From NCBI GenBank assembly GCA_013398055.1, contig VZRS01012606.1:130845-194844 (forward strand): 64,000 nt of DNA, written 5' to 3'. Origin of the DNA: Ifrita kowaldi. Taxonomy: Eukaryota; Chordata; Aves; Passeriformes; Cinclosomatidae. The notes under the pieces are model-generated. The model was given only the letters and a program-made list of their open reading frames with translations. It was not told the origin of the DNA and made no database searches. Each line of letters begins with the position of its first letter. Position 1 is the stretch's first letter. The translations under genes and the position numbers were made by a program. Positions 10,801-24,600 of this stretch are shown piece by piece.

Positions 10801-13800
10801 TTGGTCTCTTGATAAAAGAAGGAAAAACATCGTTTTGCTTGATCTTTACAGAGGAAATGGTTGCATTTTTTTTTGGCTGCTCAATGTGTTATGCTCATTT
10901 TAATTCCATGTAGAACAGTAACTAGGTTAAATAATTATGAAAGGCCCATGTAAAAAGTTATCACCGTTGTGATATCTTGACTTGCATATGGGACTTGTGT
11001 TAACATTGAAGCAAGGGGCTGTGTCCAAGACAGACGCTTGCATGTACTTTTATTTTCCTTCTATCTGAATCCGAGTCTGGGCAATATGATAATAATTGTA
11101 TAAGTTAGTGATGAAAAAGTTCAGTGGGGTTTTTTGGGGGGGGGATTTTTTGTTTATTTGTTTTTCCTTCTTTCTCAGATGTTTTATTTCAGAATTAGCT
11201 CACTTGCTAGAATCCAACCTGTTAGCACAACAGGTAGATAAGAATATTAGCAATACTGGTATTTCTAGTGCAGTGGGTTCCGTATGTTAAGTTTCACTGG
11301 TGATTACTAGTGGAGAAGACATTGTTTCTGGTTTGAAAATTATTTACTTCCCAAATCTGTGACTTATCTTTTGTGGGTAGTGAACACATGGTGAAAATAT
11401 GTCATAAAGCCAAATAAAGGGTTTATGGGAGCAGGTTTGGACTGGCTAGCTTGTCCCTAAATTTGATGGCAGGAGCAAATTGTACTGCTTGTCTCAAACA
11501 ACAGTAGAATTGTAACGAATTTTGACCAAAGTATTTCACCTCATGTTTTTTTCTACTTTTACAATATGACTTTTTTTTTAAGAGAAGGTTTTCTAAGCTC
11601 TTCATCTATTAACTTAGACATTTGTAAATGTAGAAAGATAACTGAGGTCAGTAAGTGAAAAACAATGAGTCATATACATAGGGCTCTGTAAGGAATGTAG
11701 CAGAGACTCATAAAATATTTCATAATATTCTGAGATGCTTTTTTTAATAAATACACAGTTCTTACATGTTTCAAGATTCAGTATTTAAGCTGAAGATGAA
11801 ATGTCTTTCCTACTGCAAAGGGAAGAAACTAAATGCCTACAGTTGTATAAAACTTCTATTAATGTGATATCAGGCATATTTTTTAAAATTTGACAAGATC
11901 CATACTTTTAAAATTTTATAATACACATTTTTTGCATTAGTTCATTTTATAGGATATTTTTCTTGGCTTTTGCCCTTGGTTTGATTGACTGGGGGTTTTG
12001 TGAGGTGGGGTGTTTTTTTTCTATTCTTGGATGGTTTTTGGTTGGCTGGTTTTGTGGTTTGGAAGGAGAAACAAGAAGGTGGTGCATCAGAAACACAGAG
12101 ACCTGAGGAAACAGATGGTAGGACAGGAAGAGAGTGTGGGACAGAAGATGAATGGAACCCAGACTGGGGTAGACAGAGTGGAGCTAAGCAGAAATCAGCT
12201 GTAATGAAAGGATAGAAATATATAGGAGGGTATTGGACTTGTTGAACCATGCTGAAGAGTAGAACTTTGCCACTGCCTGTGTACTTGGGCTTCACAAAGT
12301 CAGTGAGTGCACAGGTAATTGTAACGAACCCAGCTTTTGCCAGATTGAGTAGCCAGAGTTTGGTGTTGGGGCACTTAACAGGGCCATACTCATGGTTAGC
12401 TGCAAATACCAGGCAAATTAGTTGCTTTGGTTTTCTTCCTTTTCCAGGTCTTACGTCCATCAGAGCATTACAGTGTATTATGCTAGCTGATTTTCTGCAC
12501 TGCTGTTAACTGGGTGGTGACCTTTGTTTTGTTCAGATTTCAGGAATACTGAACACTTTCCAGTGACACAGCTAATTAATATGTATGGGAATCATTCAGC
12601 AAATGTAAGCCTCTGGACAGCAGACTTACTTTTCTTAGTTACCTGTTGCATATTCCTTGGAAGTCACCAGCGGTTCATGTGAAAACCATTGCGTAGGTAA
12701 CTTCTTACACACGTGTCCTTTACTAATGTGTATTTTAAATCCTTTATGTCCAAATCCTATTTACACATTTCTAAAGTTGATCAAGTAAGTGGTGTGGGGT
12801 TTTTTCCTCCTGATGGATTAGCTTTGTTTTGCTAAAACAAGCTGCATTTCGATGATTCCCCCCCCCCGCATATGTCCACTGCTAATATAAATCAGTTTAA
12901 AAAAGTGATTGCTATGGCAGGTAGAAGGCAATGTGTATTTCTCAAACCAGTGGAACAAGTGGAAAGTATTTTAGGTGGTTTAGGCGCAGTGTTTTGGTGG
13001 CTGGCTGTGATCCTGTTTTCTGATGGATACAGAGAGAAATGCTGAGCAGTGTACTGCAGGCACACTCAACAGCTATGAGAGATGAGAGTTTTCCTTTCCC
13101 TTGGGTGATACTGTCTCATATTTTGGGAAGGAAAGGAGTAAACTTCTGTCCCTGAGGTCAAAATGCAACATCAAACAGCCAGGATTTTTGGGAGATTTAC
13201 AGTTCATTGAGCCACAGTTATAGTCATGTCCTCCTGTTGGCCAAGCAATCCTATCCATGCCTTAGTGTGTGAAGTTGGTGCTTCAGATATTTGGAGTGAT
13301 TTGCACATCCTTAAACAGATAAGCTTGAAAATCAGTGCTGTTTTTCATCAGACCTATATGGGCCATTGCTATCTCAGGCAAAATAGTTGAGTTTTTCCAC
13401 AAGAATGTCTTAAGTAACTCTTCACAGTGTTTTGTTATAGGATTTGTGTGATCAAAAAGTCTGCGTTTAGCAGACTTAGATTGTTTGGGTAGTTGACAGA
13501 ACTAAGTTTTATATGCCATGTTTCTTCTTTCAGTCATAATACTGAGATGTCAGCATTCCTCAATTAGTAATCATTCATAATACTGACATTTCAGTAAGGG
13601 TCTTCGTGTCACAGAGTTGCCTTCTTTGGTCTGGAGGGTAGCAGAAGGACATATGTAGCTGACTATGTATTTTCAGCACAATGTTTTATCTGTCCAAGAA
13701 GCATCTGAGCTCAGTTTTGATAATTTGACTTTGACCTTAAGGTAAAGACAAAGAATGATATGGACACTTACTGTTGGGAGAGCATGGGAAAATCCAACCA

Positions 13801-14690
13801 GTTTCACACCTAGTATGTAGGCTGCGCCATGAGAGAGACCCTTTCCTTTCCCCTGGGACTGTAGAACTGGATGGAAGGTCTCATGTATTTTGGTAATATT
13901 AACTAATAGTGTGCTTATTTTCCTCTCTCATTATTGACAGTTGTGTTTTTGTGGTTCTTCTGTTACTTTCGTTGTTCTGTAAATATCACTATGAGTCAAT
14001 CTCTTATTCTTTGTTATGTTGTGAAGAGATTGTTTTTCTTATGAGATATTAAAAGTGTTCTATAACTTCAATTTAGTTCATCTTTGAGACACAGAACATG
14101 TAAGAAAAGAGACAAAGTGAATATGTCTGTGGAGACAGAAGTGAAATCTTACTGGTAATATTTAGAACAAATTTGGGGGTATATCTTAGAAAGTTACTGC
14201 TGACAGGCAGAACCCAATACTTGCTAAAGAACTGTCCTAATTCCTGTAAGAAACTGATTTTTGGCAAACTATGTGGAAAAGAAGATACTCCAGAAATCTC
14301 CAAATCATTTATGTGGATGATTTTATTAATAATTTTTTTCTGTCACATGTCAGCACTTCCTGGTCCTGTTTTCCAATAATCCCTATATATGTTGTATTTC
14401 GAAACCTCTAGAATTTAGAAAACCAGAGCTGTCATTTCTCACAGTTAAGAAAAAAAATTTGTGTATAGGAAATTTCTGGAAGTCCTCTGCATCTCTGCCA
14501 GAAAAAAGCCCTCCCTCCCTGAAAGCTAAGGATCCACAGACTGTAAGCTATTAAAAACTAATAAAGACCTTAAGAACCACATGTCAAGTGCAAGATATTT
14601 TTGCAAGTTTAGGAGATATTAGATTCAAATGATCGTTGAGTTGTATTGGCTGGGCTCATGACTGAAAGAAGAAGATAAAGGGTTTATGAG
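10801..14690. other. AT-rich noncoding stretch, no gene seen
   Basis: No exon, recent transposon or RNA gene is recognised. The 172-codon antisense frame at 11942-12460 has low-complexity Lys/Pro ends and no domain. A short direct repeat around TCATAATACTGA occurs at about 13533 and 13574. Confidence 0.55.
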
Positions 14691-14699
14691 TGTGAAACA

Positions 14700-14800
14700 G
14701 ATTTTTTTTTTCTTTTCTGTTTTTTTCTTTTTTTCTTTTTTCCTTTTTCCCCTTTTTTTCCTTTTTTCCCTCTTTTTTTCTTTTTTCCCTCCTTTCCCCT
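14700..14800. repeat. Polypyrimidine (T/C)n low-complexity tract
   Basis: About 100 bases are almost entirely T with C interruptions. The opposite-strand Lys-rich frame is a translation of this tract, not a protein. Confidence 0.9.
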
Positions 14801-14805
14801 ATTTC

Positions 14806-14979
14806 TCAGGTCCTTGTTTGGAGTGTGATTTGATTTTTTTTTTCCTTTTTTTAATACACACACACACACTCACACACACACTCACTCTCTCTCTCTCCCC
14901 ACCTGAAACTCTGAATTTTACCTAGTTTTTAATTCAGATTTATGAGTTTTATTAGTGAAGTTAAAATTAATTTTCAAAA
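14806..14979 (+). repeat. Left copy of a ~150-bp local duplication
   Basis: The segment from CTCAGG through TTGTTTGGAGTGTGATTTG, a T run, a (CA)n/(CT)n microsatellite, CCCCACCTGAA and onward to TTAAAATTAATTTTCAAAA recurs in the same order and orientation at 18153-18308. Outside the microsatellite the copies differ at only a few positions (for example AACT/GCAC and GTGAAG/GTAAAG). Confidence 0.85.
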
Positions 14980-15054
14980 TTAATTTCCCCCTTTTCTTCC
15001 CCCTTTCTTCCCCCTTTCCTTTCCCTTTTCCTTTTCGTTTCTGTGGTAAGGGCT

Positions 15055-15080
15055 TGTGTCAATCCTTCAAGGGATTGACA
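15055..15080. repeat. Short inverted repeat (9-bp stem)
   Basis: TGTCAATCC and GGATTGACA flank a short spacer within a pyrimidine-rich context. It could form a small hairpin; no terminator or RNA role is inferred. Confidence 0.7.
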
Positions 15081-17880
15081 AGGGGATTCAAGGGGAAGAG
15101 ACACAAATCTTCTGAATTTTTAGTGTTTATGACTGTTAATTGGTATAACTGATGTAAAAGCACATAAATACTGTATTTCTAATTACTCACCGTAACCCTG
15201 TACTACATTTCATGTATGTGTGTATAAGTCACTGTATGATTGGTTTTGTTCAGCATAGGTGATGCCCACTGATGGTTCAGTTTTTATTAAGAAAAGATAT
15301 TTTCACAAGTTCTCTGTAATAATAAATATGTTCGGTTACTCTATCACTCTTTGTAGCAGAGGATGGTGCATTAGTTTTTTAAGTGTTGGGGCAGAGCCAC
15401 ACAACTAAGCCTTTGCAGTTCAGTGGCCTCATGCTGAAATTGCTCATAAGACAGTATAATTAATATAGAGAGAACCTTGCAGTGAGCAATGGATTTATTT
15501 ATGGTAAATGTGTGTTTTGACAACTGGGACCATACTTTTAATTTCCGTTTGTAAGGTGGAAGTTTGAAGAATTGGAGGGCTCTGACACTTCAAGAAAATT
15601 ATGTGATTGGAAAAAGGCTTCATTTCCTCCAAAATCATTTTTCTGCAAAGGCCTTTCATCCTGGCACAGCTAAGTTAGTTTAATTCCTCCAAGGGAAGTG
15701 TGTGTCAGTAAAAGCTCACAACAAAACTCTCTCTGTTTTTGCAATAGGGTCTTACTGGCTGCTTCAGTTCAGTACCCCCTATTACTGCATATGGGTTTAT
15801 CTCAAAAATGGCTCAGTCACATAAAGGAGATGAAGTTTCAGAACCAGGTCATATTTAAAATTTGTTTAGTGTTGGCTTTATTCTTTCTGGCTGAAGCTTC
15901 TGCCAGGTGCAGACCACTGCTTTTAAGAAAACTGGATTATAATCTGGGCATCTCATTGAGCTGAATGTGTGGGAATGGAGCAGTGGCAATATCTTTCCCA
16001 GCGGTGGTATGTGAAACTATTTTCATTTAGTGTGATGTTAGGAGAAATATATTCTGACTCATATAGTAACAAAGGCTGCAAGTTTTCCTCCAGCACAGCC
16101 AGAAAAATAAATGCATCTTGAATTTTAGTAGCAAATAGCCAGTGGCTTGGAAGGGCTATTTCCACACAGTCAGGAGACCCTGATGGGCAAAAATAAAATT
16201 AATTTTCATTTCAGTGCCTATTCTCAAGGTGATGCCAGCTCTATATTTTTGGAGTAGTTACACCTGTCTGTATTAGTCCAGGCAATGAGGAAGCACTAGA
16301 AAAAGGGCGTTAATCTGCCCCTTTATGCCACTGGCAGCACAAGGTAAAAAGGAATAAGGCTGTACTGCTGACTTGTTCGCTGGTGTCCTGTTGGATCCAT
16401 CTGAGCGTCTCAGTTTGCTGGTCAAGCTAGAGAAAGGTATTGTGGAGAGGCAGAATCCCCTGGTCCCTGATCAGCATGTGCTGAGCTCTAGATTGATCCC
16501 TTCACTTGTGTGATTTCAGGGTTTTGGGCTTTTTTTTTGAGGATAAAAAAGAGCATCAAAAGATTATTTCTTCCATATTTAATATTGAAAGCACTTATTA
16601 GTTTAATACATTCATATGAGCAAGTACATTAGGTACTTTAAAGAATTAAGCAAAACAATTATAAATGCTGAAATGAAGTATATTCTTAAAATACAAGTTA
16701 AAGGAAGCATATAAGTTACTTAAATCTCTCGCAAAGTGTAAGGTGTTATAAGTTGGACAGTATCCAGAGCCCATTCCCACAATTAAAAAATAAAAAAAGT
16801 CCTTGGCATTACTCCTGTGTGCAGGGGGAAGCCCTTGGTAATAAGCTTTGCGCTCACACGCTATGCTGGACATAAAAATAGCTAGCTGTCCAGGCTGTGC
16901 AGGGCTGCAAGGAGGCTTAGGAGGCAGGAGATGTGCACTCTTGTTCATTGTGTGATGTGCTGGTCAGCAATGGCCAAAGCACAAGTGTCCTTCTGGGGCT
17001 AAAACCCAACATCCATGTTGGGTGAATGGTTTTGAGGTAGAGCAGCAAATACTCTAAAAAAGATACCGTACAAAATGTGTGTCCCTTTCATACTCCACCT
17101 CTCATATTCTGATTTTTATTTTATTTTTTTCATTCGGTATTTTTCTGCAGTGGTTTCTTCCAATGCACTTTGTTCAGTCTCTCTCACTCACTTTGTGCAG
17201 TGGGAGAAAGATTTGACAAGAGCTTTAAAACAAACATAGTATTTCTGCCTTAGTTTTCCCTATTTTTGGCATGGACTGATGTATGAGAAAGGCTCACAGG
17301 TTCACTGTAGCTTTAAGCACTTTTATATGGATGTATTCCTGACTGCGCTGCTTGTTCAGCTTCTGCCCCAGAAAGCTGACAGAGGCAGCAAGGGAAGAAT
17401 TCACTAAGACAGAAGAAAGAACCCCAAGGTGGATTATCCTGGTAAAACTAGCAGTTCTTGGTGTCTTTCTCAAGAACTGCTACCGTAATTAGTAAAACAG
17501 ATTAGTCTGGGGAAAGGAAAAATCTGCTGCCTTTTTTTTCTGCAAACAGGAGTGATGCTGCTTTTTGCAAGCTGAAGGAGGATACAGGGAGCCTAAAATG
17601 AAGCCTTATCTGTTGATCACTACAGAGCGGTCTGAGGGGTTTTTTTCAAATTTCCCATAGCATAGTTCCTGTCATGGTGAAAAAACACTGATAGCAGTGT
17701 CCTACCCCTCTCATGCACTTCAGCTGGACTTTCATGCAACTCACCTACTTTGATGGCATTAGAATAGAAAGACAAGAAATTTTGAAACAAGATCTAGGTA
17801 TTTAGAATATCATATCCTGATGCTCATTTTCCTTGGGTCCATAAAGAACTCTTCTTCTCCCAGGTTTTGAGGTGGTTATA
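15081..17880. other. Noncoding stretch, no gene seen
   Basis: Only short structures are visible, including a perfect 8-bp inverted repeat, CCCAACAT then ATGTTGGG, at 17005-17022. A weak MIR-like phrase (CCTTAGTTTTCCC followed by TTTAAGCACTTTT) lies near 17250-17325 but is too decayed to call. Confidence 0.5.
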
Positions 17881-17995
17881 GAGCCATAGAATAGGTTGGA
17901 AGGGGTCTTAAAGATCGTTTACTTCCAGCCCCCTTGTCACTGACAGGGAAACTTTCCACTAGACCAAGTTGCTCAAAGCCCCATCCAACCTTATG
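17881..17995 (-). mobile_element. CR1 LINE 3'-end fragment
   Basis: Read forward, the segment runs CATAGAATAGGTTGGAAGG, then TCTTAAAGATC, then CACTAGACCAAGTTGC and AAGCCCCATCCAACC, which is the reverse complement of the standard avian CR1 3' end. The element's 3' terminus is at the low coordinate. It is short and 5'-truncated. Confidence 0.9.
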
Positions 17996-18152
17996 CTATT
18001 GTCCTCTGGTTACTTGCAGTCTATGTTCCAAAAAGATCATTCAAAATTGGTCAGGTTAAACTGATGGGTGAGGGTGAATTTTTTTTCACATGACAGCTGC
18101 AGTTATTCTTTCATGAGTCATTTGTCATAGGTGTTTATTTCAGTTTCTCTGC

Positions 18153-18308
18153 TCAGGCTGTTGTTTGGAGTGTGATTTGATTTTTTTTTCTTTTTCTAAC
18201 ACACACACACACACACACACACACTCCCCACCTGAAGCACTGAATTTTACCTAGTTCTTAATTCAGATTTATGAGTTTTATTAGTAAAGTTAAAATTAAT
18301 TTTCAAAA
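18153..18308 (+). repeat. Right copy of a ~150-bp local duplication
   Basis: This direct repeat of 14806-14979 has a simpler pure (CA)n core at about 18200-18223 instead of the mixed CA/CT core of the left copy. About 3.3 kb separates the copies, and the flanks are unrelated. It could be a low-copy repeat family member or a local segmental duplication. Confidence 0.85.
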
Positions 18309-20675
18309 CACAAATCAGATGTGAAAATAGGACAGCTTATGCCTAAACTTACTGTCACCTGTTAAAATAATCCAACCATTAAAAAACATATTTATACTGA
18401 AAAAACCCCCCATATTTATACTGAAATTTTGAAGGAAATTGAACCTGCAAAGGTTGACATTTAGGAAGTATTCTGGAACAAGGGGGTCTTGAAATTCCAA
18501 ACAAGGCAATAGAAGCCTTCTGTGCTGATACTGACATAGTGTCTTCATCAGTTTACTAGATTCAATTAGTTTATTTAAGGCTGAAAGCTGAGTGTGAAGA
18601 CAGCTGGAGGAGATTTCTGCTTCCCAGAAGGTGAAAGCCAAGGTATCTATCTACTAATCTTTAAATATTTGTAAATACAGAAAAGCCCCCAGTTTGATAA
18701 ACTTTTGTTCTTACATAACAGGTGCACTGAAGGTATTTTTAAAACTTAATTAGAAAACAGTATTTTGGTATATTAATGCAGAGTGGTTTGTGTGTTCATG
18801 CAAAGGACATATGGAGTTGCCAAGTAACACACTTTAATAGTTACCAATCAGTGAGAATTGACCCTTCCTTAGAAAAACTAGTACAAATCCAACCATGCTC
18901 CCAAACTGATTTATTCATATCAGGATTTCCTGCTTGATACTTTAAATCCTGTTTAAATTCAGCAATTTAAATCACTTTGATTTATATTAGCCATTCTGCC
19001 TTCAAATGAAGTGGAATATGCTGGGACTGAGGCCCTTTGCCATTTAGCACTACACTTATTCCGTCCTCCAGTTTTAAGCCGCTTACACCGTTTGATACCT
19101 ATCTGCACTTCCTTTGCTGTGCTCATCAGTTCAAACATCTTCCTTTGTGTGTGTTTTTTTAACACTTATCTTATATCAGAATAAGGAAGGGGTTGAGTAG
19201 TTTAACAGTGTAATTTAGATGATAATGCAGCACAAATGTGTAATTTCTACAGATGTTCATGACCAGTAAATATTTTGTATCATAATGAAACTTGTTAATA
19301 TACTGTTAATTTCTTTTATGTATTTTTCAGTTCTATTTGTTTTTTACTGCGCTAAAATTCAGTGAGATCTTGATGAGGTTTTTTTTTCTCTCTCTTGACT
19401 AAGGACATCAGACTCTGGCCCTCCCTGTCTCTTTTCCTTTAACTTGAAATCACAGGAGAAAATGGCACTTTTTCTACCCCAGTCTCTAGATCAGATGGGC
19501 TTTATCTGTGCTCAGCTGCCACGTGGTGAAGGCGTCTTGTGGTCTTCAGAGCAAGCAGATCTCATAAATGCAGTGTTGTACTCATTAGGGTAAATTGATT
19601 GCTTTTATTTACTTAAGTTAGTTATGGTTTATGATATATCATAATGGGAAGGTTTTTTTGACTTGCCAACTGGCATTTTGGAATAATTTGTCATTTTGAG
19701 TGTCAGAAACATAGAAGAAGGACAAAGTGTTCAAGTAAAACACAGATGTTTTAGAGAAATTTAGTAGTGAACTAGGGGTCCGTTGATTTAGTAGGTGTTA
19801 GAACTGCAAAGTTGCTTTGGTGGAGGGTTTTGAAGAGCACACTACCAACCCCTTTCCCTGTTGAAAAACTAGTGAGCAGACATTGTGACAAAAGATATAT
19901 TTGTGTTTAAATTGAAGAGTAGGGCACCACATTTCACACCACGACATTTAATTAGGAGATTGGCTTGAGGGTTGTGGAATGCTGATATCATCTCCAGAGT
20001 CTCAGTTTCAGTGTTGATCGTTAAATGGCTTGTTTCCCTGTTCTTCAAGGGGAAGGAATCAAATGTAATCCAGAAAGTTGGAAGTAGTAGTAGTGGTGAG
20101 TTCAAGTGTCCAATCTGTATTGTTCTGTTAGCCTGGCTGGTTGGAAAGAGTCTTTTTATATACTCTCCTCCTCAGCATTATTTAGATTGCAATAAAATCA
20201 GTGCAGACTGGGATGTGTTTCCATCACCAGTGAGTTTTAAGTCTGTGTTGGATTTGCTGGAGACCTGATCCTGATAGCTCTTTATCCTTAGAAGAATATG
20301 GGTGGGAAATATGAGCATGCTGGATAGTAAAATTTCTTGAGGAAATGGATTTATGTGGGGATTAAAAGAGAGAGCTTGTTTGGCAGATGTTTTACTTTTC
20401 TGATTGTACAGATCTTCCCACAGTAGAAAGCAAAGAGGAGGGTTGGAGGTTTTAGCCTGTCCTGGTAATTCCTTGGAACAAGAAGGCTGTGACTGTGTTT
20501 GGGAAGTATCTGGCACATCTGGGATGCACCACTGATGAGAGGGAATAGGCAGCATGGTTCACTGTGGTTTCACTCAGTAAGTTTCCTTCATCATGGAAAT
20601 GGTAAAGTCAAGAAACAAATTTTGAGGTTGTCATTTTTACAAGTGACTGAAATCAGCAGTTAGTTTAAAGACTAT

Positions 20676-20708
20676 GTCTGTGTGTGTATATATATATATA
20701 TATATAAT
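20676..20708. repeat. (TG)n-(TA)n compound microsatellite
   Basis: A TG run passes directly into a TA run of about ten repeats. This is a typical variable, replication-slippage-prone tract. Confidence 0.9.
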
Positions 20709-21596
20709 AACATGTAGTTTCGCCAAAAATGCTAATGTAAATCTATGTTTACCTATTGAAAATATAATTGATACTGTTGCCAATTCAGCAGTGAATAGAG
20801 ATCTAGCAAATCCAGTAAATGTTGTAGCAAATTACATCCTTTGTATCTCAGGAGCAATTTAAGTGTAGCTTGCCAACTGTAACCTAGTTGACCATATTGG
20901 AAAGTGCTTAGCTGGAGGCTGCTTGAATATCATGATCTTTTCTTTATTTGTAAATATGCATGTAATGGAGCACTCTCTTTTCTTTTGTTCTTTGGAGTTA
21001 GATATTGAGTGCAGGGTAATAAAATGTATTTGCATACTTTTCTTCCCCCACAGATTCTGTGATTAGGAAAACATTAGCAAAACTCGACTGTGACCAACCT
21101 TTCCTTTCTGACCATGGAAAAAGATCAAATTCTGATAGACTAAAAATAGATTTTCAAAAATTGGACTCTGGGAAAAATTGGAAAACAATTACACGGAAAA
21201 AATTAATGTAGAAACATTTATGTGGCTTTATCTGTTTTTCCCAGTTATATTTGTATTAGAGTGTAGACAGATACACCTATATCGCTTCTTTACAGACACA
21301 CTTGGCACTAAAGTTCTGTATATAATGAAGTCTTAAAAAATTAGTCATCTGGTTATGTTGTAGGAACAAAAATGGATACCTAATGAAGTGGCACAAGAGT
21401 AGAAATTACCTACCATGCATCACAGTTGTTAATCAATAAATATCTGCAGAGTTTATTTCTCTATTTAACGATATCTGGAATGCTTGGCCCAAATCTGGTT
21501 GGTGTTCACAACAGGTAAAATCTTTGAACCATTCTGTGAAATTCAGACCAGGCCCTCAGTTATGCTGGAGTGAATAACCTATAGTCTAATACTAGT

Positions 21597-21624
21597 TATT
21601 CTTCCTTAATTATAAGGAAGAATA
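21597..21624. repeat. Perfect 12-bp inverted repeat with 4-nt loop
   Basis: TATTCTTCCTTA at 21597-21608 is followed by ATTA and its exact reverse complement TAAGGAAGAATA at 21613-21624. The stem is AT-rich and too short for a microRNA precursor. A role is unknown. Confidence 0.9.
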
Positions 21625-24600
21625 TAACTGAGAAACAGTACTGAAGTCACTACCCTTCCCCCCACCTTTCCTTTTGGTGAGAAATTACTGCACTATTTTC
21701 TAGAAAACATTTTTCCTGCAGCTTGAAACTTCAGTTAAATGTAACATTTTTTTGTAGATACTGGCAGGCAGAGTAACTCTCAGACAATCTGGTCTGAGGA
21801 CTGCAAGAGCCTGGAACAGAGTGTATGGATAAGTATAATGCGTTCCAGACAGATTAGACTCAGTATGCACACCTGTAGGTGGGTGTAGGGTTTAATATAA
21901 TAAATGTTAATGAGAAATATGAAAACTCATTAAAAGGGCATGATTAGGAGAGAAGGTGGTGGAAATGGCAGTGATGTCAATAGTGTCCAACTGTTCATTA
22001 AGTACGGTCATAGTTTTACCGGTTGTGGCTCACTAAAACTATGGTACGCATTTCAAGATGAGTTTGGAGTTACCGAAAGGTTTCTCTCCGTTTCTCCGAG
22101 AAAGTTAGTTGCTTGTTGCGCAAGTCCTCACCTTCCCTAAATGCTGGGTTTTTTCAGGGGAAGTGCCTGTGGCAGCCTGTAATTTAACACCTCTCATTAC
22201 TCATTAGCAAAGGCATCCAGGTTCACGTTGTAGGTGTTTCTCTTTAGTCAGGCTTCACTTAAGAGAGGTGGTTGTGATTTGTGGCTTTCTTTGCAACTAA
22301 TATTAGTTTACTTGTTGACATGTGGGAATTTTCATTCATGACATATTTTCTGTTTTCATCTGGAAAATCTCTTAATTGTTATATCATGGAAAAGTAAATG
22401 TTTTTATTAATCTTTCTCTGCTGCACATATTCTTTAGGATTAGTCTGTATCCGCTGTAGGGAGATAGGGGAATAATACTAAGGGAGGAATGCTGTGGCTT
22501 GTTTGTGGCAGAGATTGTCTTTCAGGAAGGGCAAGATCTGGTAGGGGATTTCTTGTGTTTATTCCCGAGGAAAGACTGAACACTGATTCAAAGTCACAGG
22601 GGCTGGATGCTTACCAGACTCTGTACTAGTTCTGCATAACAGTGGTTAAATAAATACAATTTTTTCCATTAGCAAAACAATCCTTACACATTTGAGAAAG
22701 AAGTAGTGAAAGGGGATTTCACTCCTGTGAGTCTGTATCTATCAGTCAACTGCAAGTGAAACTGTATTACAACAGTTCTCATTGAAGTAGCTGAGTTTCT
22801 TGGCTCCAGCAGGAGGTCAGTACTGTGAAAAGTGTTTGCTTGTTGTGAAGTAAACTAGGAAGGTATTGGTGAGATTAGTTACATTCTTCATATTGTATCC
22901 AGCTGGCAAGTCTGCACAATCCTTAGACTTCAGGTGGGATTTTGAAACTCAAAGAACCTGCAAGTCAAGAGTTTAAACTTAGGGGAAAAGAAGTGCTAAG
23001 CAATAGGTCTCAGACAACACAAGTTAGGCATGTCTTTGGGTTCTTGCAAAGCTTAGCGGACAGGTGTTGTTATGCGTGCAGGGTCCTGCGTCTACCGCAT
23101 CTGTATGAAAATTAAATGTGAATAAATTAAGCCTGCAAGGATAAATAAATACATACCACAACAAAAATGCAGTTAGATACTAACATGTGCAGTGACAGTG
23201 AAGCTGGAGGTGTCTGACATGTCCAGTTGAACATATGACTTGTTGTTTGTGATTGTGGTGGCTCATAAATATAGAAGCAGTCACTGAATGGAAGCACTAT
23301 ATGTGCGGGGACATCTGTATCTGGTGTGTCTGTCTAAAAGCACCTCAGCTGACAGAGCAGGTATTCAGTGTTACACCTCGCCACTTCAGCATGCTGCCAG
23401 CTGCAGCACTGGTCTGCAGAAGGCACCTCTACTTTTGGAGGAGATGTGTGATAGATGTGGAAGCACGTGATGCATGGGTACACATCTCTCTGGTCACTGT
23501 TTTTGGTGTTTGATGCTTCCTCTCACTTTTAGGTGTGATTCACATTTCTGTTTGTGGTTCTGTTTAGTTGTTTGGGGGTTTTTTCTGCTGCCTGTTGTGC
23601 TCATTACATTTTGGCTTCCAGTAGCCTTTATTTATCTATAAATAGCTATAAATATTATAAACAAATATGTATCTATAAATTCAGATAGATGAGACTATGT
23701 CTCAGATTTTCTGACCCATATCAGTGGTAGGGTTTTGCCCTTCTGAATGCTGGAGAGTCTTTGGGTTGTAGTGGTTTCCATGTAGGTTCAAGGTCTTTGA
23801 TGGCTCTTAGCCAGAGGACTAAGAGTATTAACAGACCAAATGCCTCAGATCAGCAGAGTTCTGATATTGAGCACTTGGATTTTTACCTTCATATTTTTGC
23901 GCTGGGTTTCTGCTGTCAGACCACCAGACTCGCTTCTCCATCTGGCTCTTTCCAGCTGGCTTGTTGCCAGGAAGCTGCAGCGTAAAGTCTTCTGTGATCC
24001 CGTGCACACACAAGATCCTGGCAAAAGCAGTGTGTCCTTCTGTCCTGTTCCCCATGACCCCGTGTCACACATGATAAGGAGTGACGTCCTTGCAGCAACT
24101 GTAGATGTGAGGAAGGCTTGAGGAGAAAAAGATGCCATCACCGTGTAGAAGCCCAGTGTTTGGATGGTGGGTATGTGGAAGACAGGGATGCTGGTGAAGG
24201 AGCTTCCCAGCTGCTATTCCTCTGGTAGCTGAACTGCACCAGAGACACAGGACACCAAAATTGGCTGGATTAGTGCCAAGGTAGACCTGTGACATTTCTT
24301 TGGCCTGTTTCCAGTAGAATTTTTGACTCCAGACTAGTTGTATGCAGTGTCAACAAAGATCCTGTGTGGTGGTGGTCTGTGGCTATTCCCTGTGGCTGCT
24401 TTGTGCCTGTCCCCAGGCACAGGCACCTGGACATGGAGAGGCACTTACTGGCACATTTCACCTCATGCTATCCAGAATTTTCTAGACAAGATGCCTTCTG
24501 ACCACATCAAGTTCAGTAAAGCATGCTGTTGTGGCCTGTGGCTTCCCGGGGTCATTCCTGAAGTCACCCCAAGCAGGGAGAACACTTGGGCAGTTATGAA

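Noticed and set aside
14684..14925. Lys-rich and Phe/Leu-rich frames on opposite strands
   Set aside because: They are translations of a T/C low-complexity tract and a CA/CT microsatellite.
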